Of a DNA stretch of 64,000 nucleotides, positions 35,944 to 47,200 are shown one piece after another. Origin of the DNA: Tretioscincus oriximinensis (taxonomy: Eukaryota > Chordata > Lepidosauria > Squamata > Gymnophthalmidae); the NCBI GenBank assembly GCA_022410635.1, contig JAJVDF010000357.1:552249-616248 (forward strand), given 5' to 3'. The notes below the pieces were generated by a model, which was given only the letters and a program-made list of their open reading frames with translations, ran no database searches and was not told where the DNA came from. Both the position numbers and the translations under genes were made by a program. Position 1 is the stretch's first letter; each line of letters starts with the position of its first letter.

Positions 35944-36524
35944 GTAATTCGATTTTCTTTTAAAATTAGGGCTTGAAGTCAGCGCAGTCACTGGATCGTG
36001 CGCGCGCGCGTGTGTTTTGTGCTCTCCGGGTAGGGCTGCTTGCCATGCAAATGAGGGCGAATTGGGGCCTGTCCAATTATACTAATTTGTTTCCTGGGCA
36101 GCAGCAGATGCAGTTTTGTGGTGGCAAATATATTTAGCTGCTTTTGTTAATGTAACTGGTTGGAATGCGGTGGGGCGGGTGGAGGGGTAGGAGGAAGTGA
36201 ACTAATGAACGATGAATAAACTACTCGGGAACGTGCAGGTCTCTGGTTAGCAGGAAAAGGCTTCGTCGCTTTTTGAAATAAAAGGTTAACATTATTTTAA
36301 CAGCAAATGTCAAAATAGGGATTGTTGGGGAATATTTGGGAAGGGGAAAATCTCAAGTTCTATCCAAGATAAGATTCATCCACATTTGAATGGCAGGATC
36401 AGCGTGGAAAAATGATTTTGGCAAATTTATTATAACTGGACACTGGCTATAGTCATGTACCCAGCATCAATTAACAATTAGGTTCTCTTATCCTGGTTGG
36501 GGATAAGGGGAGGCTGGATAGTAG

Positions 36525-36790
36525 TAGAAGAAGAAGAAGAAGAACTTGGTTCTTATACCCTGCTTTTCTCACCTTTCAAAGGGACACAAAGTGGCTTACA
36601 AGGATATATTTTGCCCGAAGGCTCACATTCTATCTTCCCCACCAGGCTGTGGTGGTTCCCATGTATCTACTTGCAGTCGTTGCAATTTCTTGCAATTCAT
36701 GCTTTCGAATAGCTGGGTTGGCTAGAGCTACAGGCTAGTGGAAGGTGCTCACCCCTCCCCACGTCCCACACAGGGCTTCGAAACCCCATC
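36525..36790 (-). mobile_element. tRNA-type SINE with GAA tail, inverted
   Basis: agtagaagaagaagaagaag tail followed by the same body as the copy at 30,095. It lies in the DUSP14-like gene intron. Confidence 0.6.
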
Positions 36791-36799
36791 TCCCATTTC

Positions 36800-39148
36800 T
36801 ATAATTCTGTGTTTTTGTTTCCCCGGCGTTTCTGATTTCTGTTTGTTATTGCTTTCTGTATTNGACCTGCCTGTACTAGAGTTGTTTATGTATAATAAAC
36901 TTATCTCCAGGAGGGCTACTCCCGGTAGTAGTCAAGAGGATAACGTTTTGGAAGATGGGTTGGCTCTGTTGGGTGGGATAGGATGTGTTAAAGATGAAGC
37001 ACGGGAGGAGTTCGCTGGAAGGCCTAGCTTGCAAAACAGTTCAAATAAAATACAATACTGAGAAAGATGGGCACATAGAAAATAACTAAAACATGAGAGT
37101 TCTGCAGCTTTAATGGACATAGAATAGAGGAATCTTCAACATGTGCAGCTTATAATGGTGAAAAACCATTATTCCACACCCATTAACGCTGCAAAAGCAT
37201 TGCCCCCCTCTTAATAAAGCTTGTTAGTGAAATATTTTAAAGAGAATATATCTCACAGATTATAAAGTATATAAAGTAGGTGGAGGCAAACAGTCAGAAT
37301 TCCTAGAGAGAGTAACTATTACAAGATCAGGACAAAGAGTATAGGAAATACAAATTGTTAAGGGAATAGGTGCTGGAACTTAGACATAAAATTGTTCTCT
37401 TCTGTTTGGTTAATTTGAATACAAACCAGGCTCTATTTCCTTTCACTTCCAAGACTTATTTCCCAAGTGATAGATATATATGAAGAAAAGAAGATATATC
37501 AGTTGTAGTGACAGAATAGTGATTTGCCACAAACCAGTTAGCTCTCAACACATTTTATCACNAATATATTTTCATAAGTGCTGGCAGGGCCTCTAAAAAA
37601 CTTGGGGGACCCTTAATTGCCTGGGTCTAACAATAGACCATGACAAGCGAGAATTAATGAGCAGGCTGCATAGTTGAGCAGCCAACTTAGCAAGAAACTG
37701 CGAAATACAGCATCATTCTCCAAGCTGAGTACAGCATTTTGTCCCCATTATACTCAGTACAAAACTATAGCAGATGGCAGGCATACTTTTTACTACATAA
37801 TGCACTCCAGTAGGCTCTAAGTGGTGTTTGTTGTGGAGACAGGATGCGATTAGAAAGCTGAATGATGCTGTGTTAACACCTTTGTTTTAATCCACCTTTG
37901 GTCTGCTTTCACAAATAATGCTACAAGCAAAACGACAAGCTTCTTTCAGTGTTTTCTGGACCTTTGGATTAAATGTGAAAAAATGGCTAATTTTGTTCTT
38001 CCANTCTGAAGCTGGATTAAAACTTTTGGTATTGTGGCAAGAAGGAGATGGAAATAAATGGAGCCTAGAACCTGGTAGAGAGGATGCAGATCTGTCTTTC
38101 CTGGTAAGGGCCAATGGCAGTGAACAATGAAGCATGACCAAACAAAAATCAGAAGCTTCTGTATTACCCTTCAGTGCAATGGCTACGATGAGGAAGGGAT
38201 GGAGTTAAAACTTTTAACTAAGAATAGACCAGGAGGGGAGAGTCTAGAAGCTAATAATGTTTGCTGTCCCTTTAAGAGGCTGTCTGCGTCTCCCATTCCT
38301 CCATTTTCCCATCTGCATCATTCCTGCAGCATCACAGCTTCTAGTTGCTTCCCTCTGCTCCCTCCCCATCTTACAAGTCAGGGATTTTGCTGGTTGAGAG
38401 CGACTGCTAGAGAACGCAGAGGGAATGACTAAGGTAGGTGGTTGGGAGTGAAAAGTATGATGTCTTTATTTTTCTCATTTGTTCATACTTTCCCAGTTTA
38501 CCGATGCAATTGCCTTGCTCTCCTTCATCTCACAATGTCATGATGATCAGAGTGCTCTTTTGGTTTGCATTCAAAAACTCTTTTGCAGTTTCCACCCGTT
38601 ACTTTTGGTTGGATGAATCCAATGTCCCTTTAGCTTTGGTGAAAAGTATTTGTTGATGGAGGGCACTCGGAAAAGGGAGATGATTCAAACCTTCCCTTTC
38701 TCAGTGTTAACCAGTCACTGAACAATTCTAGATGTGTTTATTGAAAAGGNCTGATGACTTCATTGTTTTTATTGGGCACCACCAAGTTGTAACTGACCCC
38801 TGGTAGATTGTATGGATACCTCTATGGGTACTACTCTGCAGGTTTGGGGCAGAAAAACAGAACTCAATTTGCCTTTGCCTATTTTTAGAGAGAGACTGGG
38901 GACTGAATTGGCATCATGATGCTTTCTAAACTCTTTGCTCTAGCTCTGAGCTACAACCATACCTCTGGGATGTTTTCTTGGTGGAGACTTTGTTTGCTTT
39001 TAGGGAGACACTGGGAATTGAACTTACAACCCTGTCTCCCAGGCATTTTGCTGGTGCTGACTTGTAGAAAAGGTGATTATGATTAATCTGATTTAATCTG
39101 GGATGAAATGCATTGTTTCATAAAATCTTTGTCTCTTTCCTTTTATAG
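36800..39148. other. Intron of the DUSP14-like gene, nothing else recognised
   Basis: AT-rich intronic sequence with small degenerate pieces and a few Ns. I see no further exon. A pyrimidine-rich acceptor, ctctttccttttatag, ends it at 39,148. Confidence 0.4.
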
Positions 39149-39174
39149 CTATTATGTATGCTGAACCATCCACC

Positions 39175-39798
39175 ATGAATTTCCGAAACCATGGCTTCTT
39201 CCGCCGCTCTTCGCCTCCTTCTGTGGCCAAACCAACTCCAACAGCTCCTGGGAACAGTTTGTCTGTCTTAGGGGGCATTGCTCAGATCTCACCTTGCCTC
39301 TACCTCTGTTCTGGCAACGCAGCATCCAATAGACACTTGGTATACTCTCGAGCAGTAACTTGTGTTGTGAATGCCACCATGGAAATCCCCAATACCAACT
39401 GGCCTGATATTGACTATGTTAAAGTGCCAGTTCCTGATCTTCCCCATGCTCCATTGTCTTTGTACTTTGATTCTGTGGCTGATAGGATACACCAGAATGG
39501 GAAGAAGAATGGAAGAACCCTTGTTCATTGTGTGGCAGGGGTCAGTAGGTCTGCTTCACTCTGTATTGCCTATTTAATGAAATATCACCGGTTGAGCCTC
39601 TTGGATGCCCATGAGTGGGTGAAGAGCAGACGACCTGTTGTAAGACCCAATGTAGGCTTCTGGAGACAACTCATTGATTATGAACGCAAGCTCTTTGGGA
39701 AGAATACTGTCAAGATGGTACCTTCACCTATTGGATTGATCCCAGATGTCTACGAAAAGGAGACACGTGGACTAGTCCCCTTGTGGAACTTAAGATAG
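39175..39798 (+). CDS. DUSP14-like dual-specificity protein phosphatase
   Basis: One intact coding exon gives 207 residues from ATG 39,175 (Kozak-like caccATGa). An in-frame ATG at 39,154 in a weak context would give 214. The catalytic loop HCVAGVSRSAS matches HCxxGxSRS, and a general acid Asp lies in PVPDLPHAP. RRPVVRPNVGFWRQLI and PDVYEKE near the end are hallmarks of the DUSP14/18/21 subgroup, small atypical DUSPs without a MAPK-docking domain. The core resembles DUSP14 most, but LLDAHEWVK recalls DUSP18. The first 38 residues, with an RR-SS-P patch, are not shared with DUSP14. Expected role: removing phosphate from Tyr and Ser/Thr of kinases such as MAPK or TAK1 family members; the substrate here is unknown. 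The true DUSP14 lies elsewhere in vertebrates, so this is probably a paralogue. Confidence 0.9.
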   Translation: MNFRNHGFFRRSSPPSVAKPTPTAPGNSLSVLGGIAQISPCLYLCSGNAASNRHLVYSRAVTCVVNATMEIPNTNWPDIDYVKVPVPDLPHAPLSLYFDSVADRIHQNGKKNGRTLVHCVAGVSRSASLCIAYLMKYHRLSLLDAHEWVKSRRPVVRPNVGFWRQLIDYERKLFGKNTVKMVPSPIGLIPDVYEKETRGLVPLWNLR

Positions 39799-42352
39799 AT
39801 ATCTAGCAACTTTCAGAAGACGACTGGGTGGTGGGTGGCTTGAATTTAGGATCAAAATTTGTACCATGTTAGGATCCCTAGTATGATTTTCCTACTGTTG
39901 GACCTTGGTAAGAAAATTATGATAGTCTTTTTTTGTAAGAACTTGCAATATGATTAGATCATGCAAAAGACTTGAGTTGCTTGGACGTTCCAGTGTAATA
40001 GACTTTGATATATGGTTCTACTCTTTGAATGTCTCTATGGATCTGTATCTTATTTTCTGAAAATATGGTTAAAAACAAAGAATAGCATTGAAAATTTCTC
40101 TCCAAAGCAGAGGTTCCAAGATGTTACGATGCAGGTTCTCCTTCAGTGAGGAGAAAAGAAGAAATTAAATATTTTAAAAATAGAAATTTGCAATGATTAT
40201 TCAGTAACAGGGGTTGGGATTATTTTATTTTTAAATAATGCACTTTCCACGCTCAGGGAGTGAAAAAAATTAAATGCTATATTAAGAGGACAAGTATGAA
40301 TGTTGACATTTTTCGTTGGTACAACTAGGAAACCTGAGTGCAAAAACTAGATGACAGGATCTACAATATAGGGGTTATGGAAGTGGACTAGAANATTGAA
40401 ACTTCCATGCAGTTGGATTTAACTGTAAATTCTACCCTCTTAGTAGTTTTCATAACTAAGACTGCTCAAACAAAGGAGGACCATTGTCACCAAAAGGGTN
40501 AAATGACCAGCATTGCAGGCCAAACTCCCTCACTCCTTTATATCCTTAGTAACAAACTTGATAGGTTTTGATCATGCATAAAAGTGACAATTACAATTCG
40601 ATTTACAAAACTATGATTTTTTTCTGATGGAGAGCTTTTGTTATTACAGAATATTACTAGAGAAAATCGGGAAACCTAATGAGAGAAGAAATATAAGATT
40701 AGAATTTGAGTGAAAAATCATTAATTTAAGCAAATTGGATCAGATATTTAACCGTTTAGAAGACATAGAAAGTAATGGTTTCCATATGAAGTTTGGAATG
40801 GTAGTATANTCCAAATAGGGAACAATTAAGGTAGAGTTTCTTAAGCTTTTTTGCTTTGCATACTCCAAGTTGTTAAAATTCCTAAGAAAACGTAGCTTAT
40901 AAAAGTCAGTAATTTTGCTTCTTTGACCCCTGAACTTAGGCAGACTATTAAAAATGGAAGAAGCAAGGAAAAAATAGCCCAACAGAACTACATTTGGAAG
41001 CTAGTCACTGTTTTACTTCAGAAATTATACTTGATATACCCATTTGCATTCATAGCTTGGGCATTTTAGTTCTTTTTAGAAGCCTTTGTTCTGAAGACAT
41101 TTTTGAGCTGAAGCAATTGCACAGGTCAGCAACTTTCAACTTTGGTTGTTGCTTTTATTATTTTGGCATTTCTAGCAGAAAGATCAGTTACTTGTTCATA
41201 ACATTGTTACTCATGGTATAACATACCGTATTTTATTCTTGAATTTAGATGCTTCTGCCCTCAATGAACTCTGCCTGTCACATTTGAAACCTGGCAAAAA
41301 GGCTCTAGAAGCTCAGAAAATTAACGTTGCATGGAAAAGGGCACGGATAATTTTTTCCCCCTCAGGTTTGCTTTGCAAAACCACATTTGTGTGAATTCTA
41401 AATTCTTTGGTTCTAATACGGAACTTCAAAAATAATTTCTTGAATTGGTAACTTTTAGGCTACTATTTTGCAAATCCTTATAAAACCACCTAATTCAAGG
41501 ATAATTCCCATTTTGAAAGATAATTGTCTCTTACCCAGTCCTGCCGTAAATTGAATCCATTTATTAGCGACAAAAGTACCTCCACTTTCAATTTACANCA
41601 TATTGAACCTCAATAAATGGGTTGCTTCACATTTGCATATGCACATCGGCAAGCATGCATAGGTTTCCAGACTGCTCCCGGACTGACTCGAGTTTATAAA
41701 ATACCTGTAGATGCAATTTCTCAACCAAAATTAAACTTCCCCCGTATGTGTTTATGGCAAGTATGGATTTTTTGTCAATTAATCCTGTCTTACTTTGGTT
41801 CACTTATGAGTGGATGGGAGAATAGTTTATAAAGAAAATGCTAGTATTACTATTAATCAATCCACCAGAGTTCTGGAATTGACCATGAGCAGCAAGAGTG
41901 GGAATTAAATATCTGAGAAGCAAATATAAAAATATTATGCAAGCGAAAGACACAATGCAAGGTTAAAGATGAAGTGGAAAAACCTTGTGATTGTGAGTTT
42001 AATTTCTGAAATTATAAGTCTTGGTCTCTTCACATGCTTCATTATTTAATTAGTGACTTAAGGTATAGCTGATAAAACTTTCAATATCCAATTGTAGCAA
42101 CGATGGGATGATAGAGACACACCAAGTATAGCTTCTCAGTTTATTTCTGGTTCATATCCAGAAATCAGCATTTCTAAAGTTATCTTTTAGAAAGCATTTA
42201 TTACCAGGGCTGGAACGCAACTTGTCTTCCCTTTCAAGACTTGTACATATAAATGGAAGTATCAATACTTTGTACATAGGAGAAAAAAAACTATATTAAA
42301 GTTAGGATTTCTTATTGTTTCAGTTCAAATTACCATCTTAATAAAAATAAAA
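39799..42352 (+). other. Probable 3' UTR of the DUSP14-like gene
   Basis: About 2.5 kb of AT-rich DNA almost free of transposons runs to ttaataaaaataaaacttg (42,339-42,356), which has two overlapping AATAAA signals. ATTTA-type motifs are present, as in unstable early-response mRNAs. The UTR end is inferred. Confidence 0.5.
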
Positions 42353-43564
42353 CTTGAGTTTCTTCAGCGTTATTTTTTGTTTTTGTGAAATGATGCTTTG
42401 TATGTCTTGTGGGAAGACTAAGTATAGAGATCAAATTAGGTAACTGGATGTTACTTTATATGTCAAATNAGCTGTTCTTTTAATTGAAAAGTTTAGAAAC
42501 AGCATTTGGTTTATAGTCTTGATCAATCAGTCACTGAGGCGGTCTCATCTGAGAGATCGGGTTTTGAGGCCCTGTGTCGGACATGGGGAGGGGTGGGCAC
42601 CTCCTCCTAGCCTGTAGCTCTAGCCAACCCAGCTATTTGAAAGCAAGAATTGCATGAAATTGCAAATGACTGCAAGTAGATAAATGGGAACCACCACAGC
42701 CTGGGGGAAAACCAAAGTCTTTGGGTGAAAAATACCTTTGTAAGCCGCTTTGAGTCCCTTCTGTTGAGAAAAGTGGGGTATAAAAACCCAGTTCTTCAAC
42801 TGTAGAACATTGCTTGACCAATCAGGGCCGGTATAAAGTGATTTCTAGGAAGCACCATTTTTTAAAAATAGAAATGGCTGCCTTAGTAATGTATCTGCCA
42901 TGTCATGATTATCCTTCCCCCCTCCTTCCAGCAGTGTAGTGAATGGCTGCTGGAATACATGTACCAACTGAGAACATTCATATTCCCCTCAGCAAAATGT
43001 GTTGTATGGTTCAGCAGCTGGGGAGGCTAAATTAAAAGGCTGAGTACATTGGGTAGACAGCCAGCATGGGACGCAAGAAATTCTTCCACAGTGTGGAAGC
43101 ACAATGTGACCTTGGGTGAGTCATTCCCTCTCACCTGAATTGGCTTGTTGTAAGGGTAACACAGAATAAAGACAACAGGCATACAGTAGAGTTCTTTGAA
43201 AAAAAGAAAGGATCTAAAGGCCATAAATAGAAATAAGGCCTTTTTTGCACTAGGCTTTATTTTGGAAATACCTTGCTATAGGTGTCTGCTATCCATATGC
43301 AAGTCTAGGCTACAATGTAATCAATTGACCATCCATGATAGAATGACTATTGTCTGGCTGCACTATAGGAAAGCGACTGCAGTTAGACTGTACCTCAGGT
43401 ATTGAATCTTTGTTCCCTGTTTTATCAACTAGACCAAAGCTTGAAGGTGGACCCTTTTAAAATAAGCTATCAGAACCAGAACTTCCATTTGATTGAACAT
43501 GACAAACTTATGATTCTCTTTTAGGCATCAATCAAATACCTCATTCTAGAAAAGCCCAAAATCA
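42353..43564. other. Intergenic gap between two converging genes
   Basis: Holds a plus-strand SINE (42,530-42,800) and a degenerate MITE-like piece (43,235-43,395). Otherwise nothing was recognised. The predicted 3' ends of the phosphatase and HIRIP3 face each other across about 1.2 kb. Confidence 0.5.
42530..42800 (+). mobile_element. tRNA-type SINE
   Basis: gtcactgaggcggtctcatc and cgggttttgaggccctg give a tRNA-like head. Then comes the shared body (tagctctagccaacccagct) and the end aagtggggtataaaaaccca. Same family as the inverted copies at 30,095 and 36,525. Confidence 0.6.
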
Positions 43565-43565
43565 T

Positions 43566-44073
43566 TTTATTAAACATTTACAAACTGTAATTTTAGCCAT
43601 TAAAAAACATTTACAATAACAAGTATACCAGATATTAGATGAACAAATATGCTCTTTTCCATATCCATAACAATTATTCTGGAACCAATGTATTTTAAGG
43701 ATGTACTGGTACTTGTGAAAATGTAAAAAAACAAAAATGTACAAACTCAGAATCCCAGCATATATATATATATAAAGGTCTGGTCTTGTTTACTATGCAC
43801 ACTTTTAACATGAATTTTGAAAACTGTTGGTTTTGGGGAGGGACTATAAGTAAAGCGCTTTAGGTATTTGAATGAAGTTAAGACAATCCTTTATTCTAAC
43901 CATCCCCTGGAGCAGATTTATTAAGGAATTGGTCTCTTCTTCATTCTTTAGGAAGACAAAGTAAAAGTGCAAAGGATCAACTATAACGTTACAAGATCTT
44001 GCATGGTGAAAACAAATTCTCTACAGATGTTGCCTAAATGATCCACAGATGTTAAGGCCCCTTCAGGCACCAG
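43566..44073 (-). other. HIRIP3: HIRIP3 probable 3' UTR and polyadenylation signal
   Basis: About 500 bp on the minus strand after the stop ends at AATAAA (read as TTTATT at 43,566-43,571). No repeats are seen inside. Confidence 0.6.
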
Positions 44074-44219
44074 TCAGTTGCTGTCTTCATCAGAACTAAT
44101 GATTCCTTGGAGGCGGGACCAATCTGTAGCACGGCGGCGGATAGGAGGCTCCTCTGGAGAACTGGGAGCTTCCTGGGTTGTGCTGTAGAGACTCCAGACG
44201 TTGCGCCGTTTTGGTCGGC
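44074..44219 (-). CDS. HIRIP3: HIRIP3 exon 7 coding part (C-terminus)
   Basis: The acceptor ..ctatatag is followed by (G)RPKRRNVWSLYSTTQEAPS and later ATDWSRLQGIISSDEDSN and TGA, matching the human end DWSHMRGIISSDGESN. The 5.9-kb intron before it is filled by retroelements. Confidence 0.93.
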
Positions 44220-47200
44220 CTATATAGGGGGAAGGACATTTCAATTACAATGACTGCACCTCATAGGTACAGCAGTGTGCTTGGCAAGCATAGTTTTGGT
44301 TCAGTCCCCACCTTCTTCTGTACTTCTGCTAAGAAAACTTGACACATGGACTGGGTGTTCCCAGCCAGCAAATGTATTTCTATACAGCTTCATTTAAAAT
44401 CACAAAGCGATTGTAAACTAGAATAAAAACTAGGCTAGAATAATGTTAAAAATTAAAGAACAATGCTGAAAACGCTATTTAAACAGCAAGTGGGGTTAGG
44501 GAAGGAATAGGGATAGACTATTCCCAGAAGGGGCCTAAAGTTGAAAAATGGCTGCCTCCATCAGAGAGGAGGGCAGTTTGAGGGAACTGGAACCATCACA
44601 GGTGTGGTGAACATAAAGCAACAGTGATTCACGGAAGATGGCTCAGAAAGGGATGCCTCTGCTATACAAGGTTACCCCTGCAGGAAGCGACATAATGGAA
44701 CCTTTCAGGATATAAACCCCACTCCCTCAACGGAAGGCCCCAGTCCTTTGTCGCTTTACTGCAGGATAGACGCGTACCCACGCATGAGCAGAACCCTTCC
44801 AAAAAATTCGCTTTCATTTATTCTGTGAGAATGTTATATGGACTGCTTGGTGCAACTAAGTGATAACCAAATTAGGGACCCTTCCTGCCAGGATCAGTCC
44901 CCAAAATCTTAGGATCCCGATAACAAAGGGATAGTGGGGAAGGGTGAGCTGACTGGCCCTTGGGCATTCTTAGCCACGCCCCACCGACACAGCAGATCAA
45001 CAGACTTACTCAGCTGCAAAGAAGGATCAAGATAGCCCATGACAGTCAGTCTAAGACTGTTAAAAAAGCTGACCATCCCCTGCCTGTCTGTTAAAGGACA
45101 AGGAGGGAGGTGTGGAAATGGTCACAGAAAAAAGCCACTGAGAGCAGGGCTGGACCGAACCAGGCGGGGCTAAACGGTAGCTTACCGGGCCAATTGCCGC
45201 TGGCAGACAGTTGGAAAAGCCCTCGTGGAACAATCGCCAGCCAGAAGAAGGGCACAAGCCAGACCACCCCGAGTGGTAGGGAAAGAGTGACACAATGGCT
45301 GGTTCTCCCTCCGCAACCTCCATTGCCAGTTGGAAGAAGGGGTGCGAGCCAAATGGCCCTCAGAGGCAGGGAAACAGCCGGCACTCCCTGCACAACCATT
45401 CTAGTCTGTTCAAAGGAGCTTAGTAGCGCGGAATTGCGAGGTCAGAGCAAGCGCCCAGAGAAAGGGGAGGAGGCGCGCACTCTAGCGGTTGACAGAAATC
45501 AGCTGGAAAACTGCCAGTTAAGCGGGAGAATTAACAGAATACAAACCGCAGAACATGGCAGAAAAACTAGCAAAGGGGAGGAGGAGACTCAAGCGATAGT
45601 GCAGGACTTCACAGCTGCCCCTGGAACAGAATTTGTTTCTGATCTGCATCAGCTGATGACAGAAATGATTATTTTTTTAAAAGAACAAGCCATCTGTCAG
45701 GCATCTGATGCAGCCTGAAAACAGGGAACCTCAAGCCTTGGCCACTCTATTAAATCTATTTGGGGAGAGCCAGGCAAGGGGCACTGAGGATGGTAGAGCC
45801 CCCAAGCGGATGCAAAGGGTGCTCCCCTCTGATGAAGATGATGCTTTGTCTGTGAATAAGGACAAAGTGCCTGTCAAAGCAAAGAAGCACAAGGAATCAA
45901 AGGCTCATAAGGCAAAAGATAATTCCAAAGGGCAACGAACTGAGTCAGCCCATCAGAAGGAGGCAAAGAAAGAAGGATCACAAATGGAAGTCAACCGGCT
46001 CAGCTGCAAAAGCCAAGGAAAAGCAGAGAACCTCTAAAAGAGACGCTGCAGACAGAACCCAAAGACAGGAAGGTTTGGCAGCTACAGTCGTCACGGGCTA
46101 CAGCTCCAACTTGCCATGGGAAAGAGAGTCTAAGGAACAATCGCCGAATACCTTTTACAGACCGGACATTGCGATCGATTCCAGACCAAATACTTCGTAA
46201 CTCCTGGAGGAGGTTAATGATGATCTGATGTCAGACCCTCTAGTAGATTATATGCAAAATCAATTCCATGGTATATTCTTGGAGGATGAACAGGAGAAGC
46301 CGCAAAAATTAATACCAAGGCTCTTTAGCTTTGAGGTCTATTACAAGCTTCCCAAAGATACTGACTTTTCTTAATCTTAAATCAGTGCAGATAATTCTAG
46401 ATGATTTGGCAGCAGAAAGAGAGGCCTGTGGCACCATTCCCAAAATCGTTTAAGCAGGATATCATGCAAGGATGAAAGCCTCTGACTAGATCATCAAAGC
46501 TGCTACCCCTACCAAAAAAAATCTTTGTGAGGAACATAGGTGAGCCCACACTGTGGAAGGTTCCCCTAGTGGAGGCCTCTATAAACTGCCTTGATCTCTC
46601 AATCCCTGCATAAGGAATACGAGACCGTGTCCCTATGCACCCGAACAATGGCTTACATATCAATGTAGGGGAAAGCTGCATACAAGTGGGCAGAGGTACT
46701 GATGGCAGCAGGGGTATTGACACAGCCCATGAAGTACATCCAGAAAATGTTGGCTATGGTCTCAGATGATGCTTTCAACTTCATGATGCAGGGTTTGGGA
46801 GCCATGGCCTACAATGTAATTACAAGATGAGCATTGTGGCTCAAATATTGGCACGCGGATGCCACAACCAAAGCTAACCTGACGGCAGCCCCATTCATTA
46901 GTGGTATTCTGTTAGGGGAGGAAGCCCTGAAGGATATTCAAGTCAAAAGGGAAGAAGAAGGTTATGTCATCCATACCTAACCCTCAAACATCGTCCTGAG
47001 GAGGTAGGGACAGGAGATACCCATCCTCAAGAAGGGGGTTTGGGTTCTCTCGACCCTTCTTTCCACCCAATAGAAACTTTTGGCCATTCAGGGATCAACA
47101 AAGCTGCTTTGGAATAGATCCAGACAACAAAATAACCAACAACGCCTGCCAACGCAACAGACCTGAAACCAGGGATTTCTTCCCCCCAAAAGGGACTTAT

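Noticed and set aside
39154..39174. Upstream ATG as start of the phosphatase
   Set aside because: Its context (attATGt) is weak and it lies 5 bases after the acceptor, while ATG 39,175 has a strong context; kept only as an alternative.
45110..46037. Possible host gene with Lys-rich frames
   Set aside because: The neighbouring reverse transcriptase motifs and repeated copies at about 20,400 show that it is the gag-like part of a DIRS-like element.
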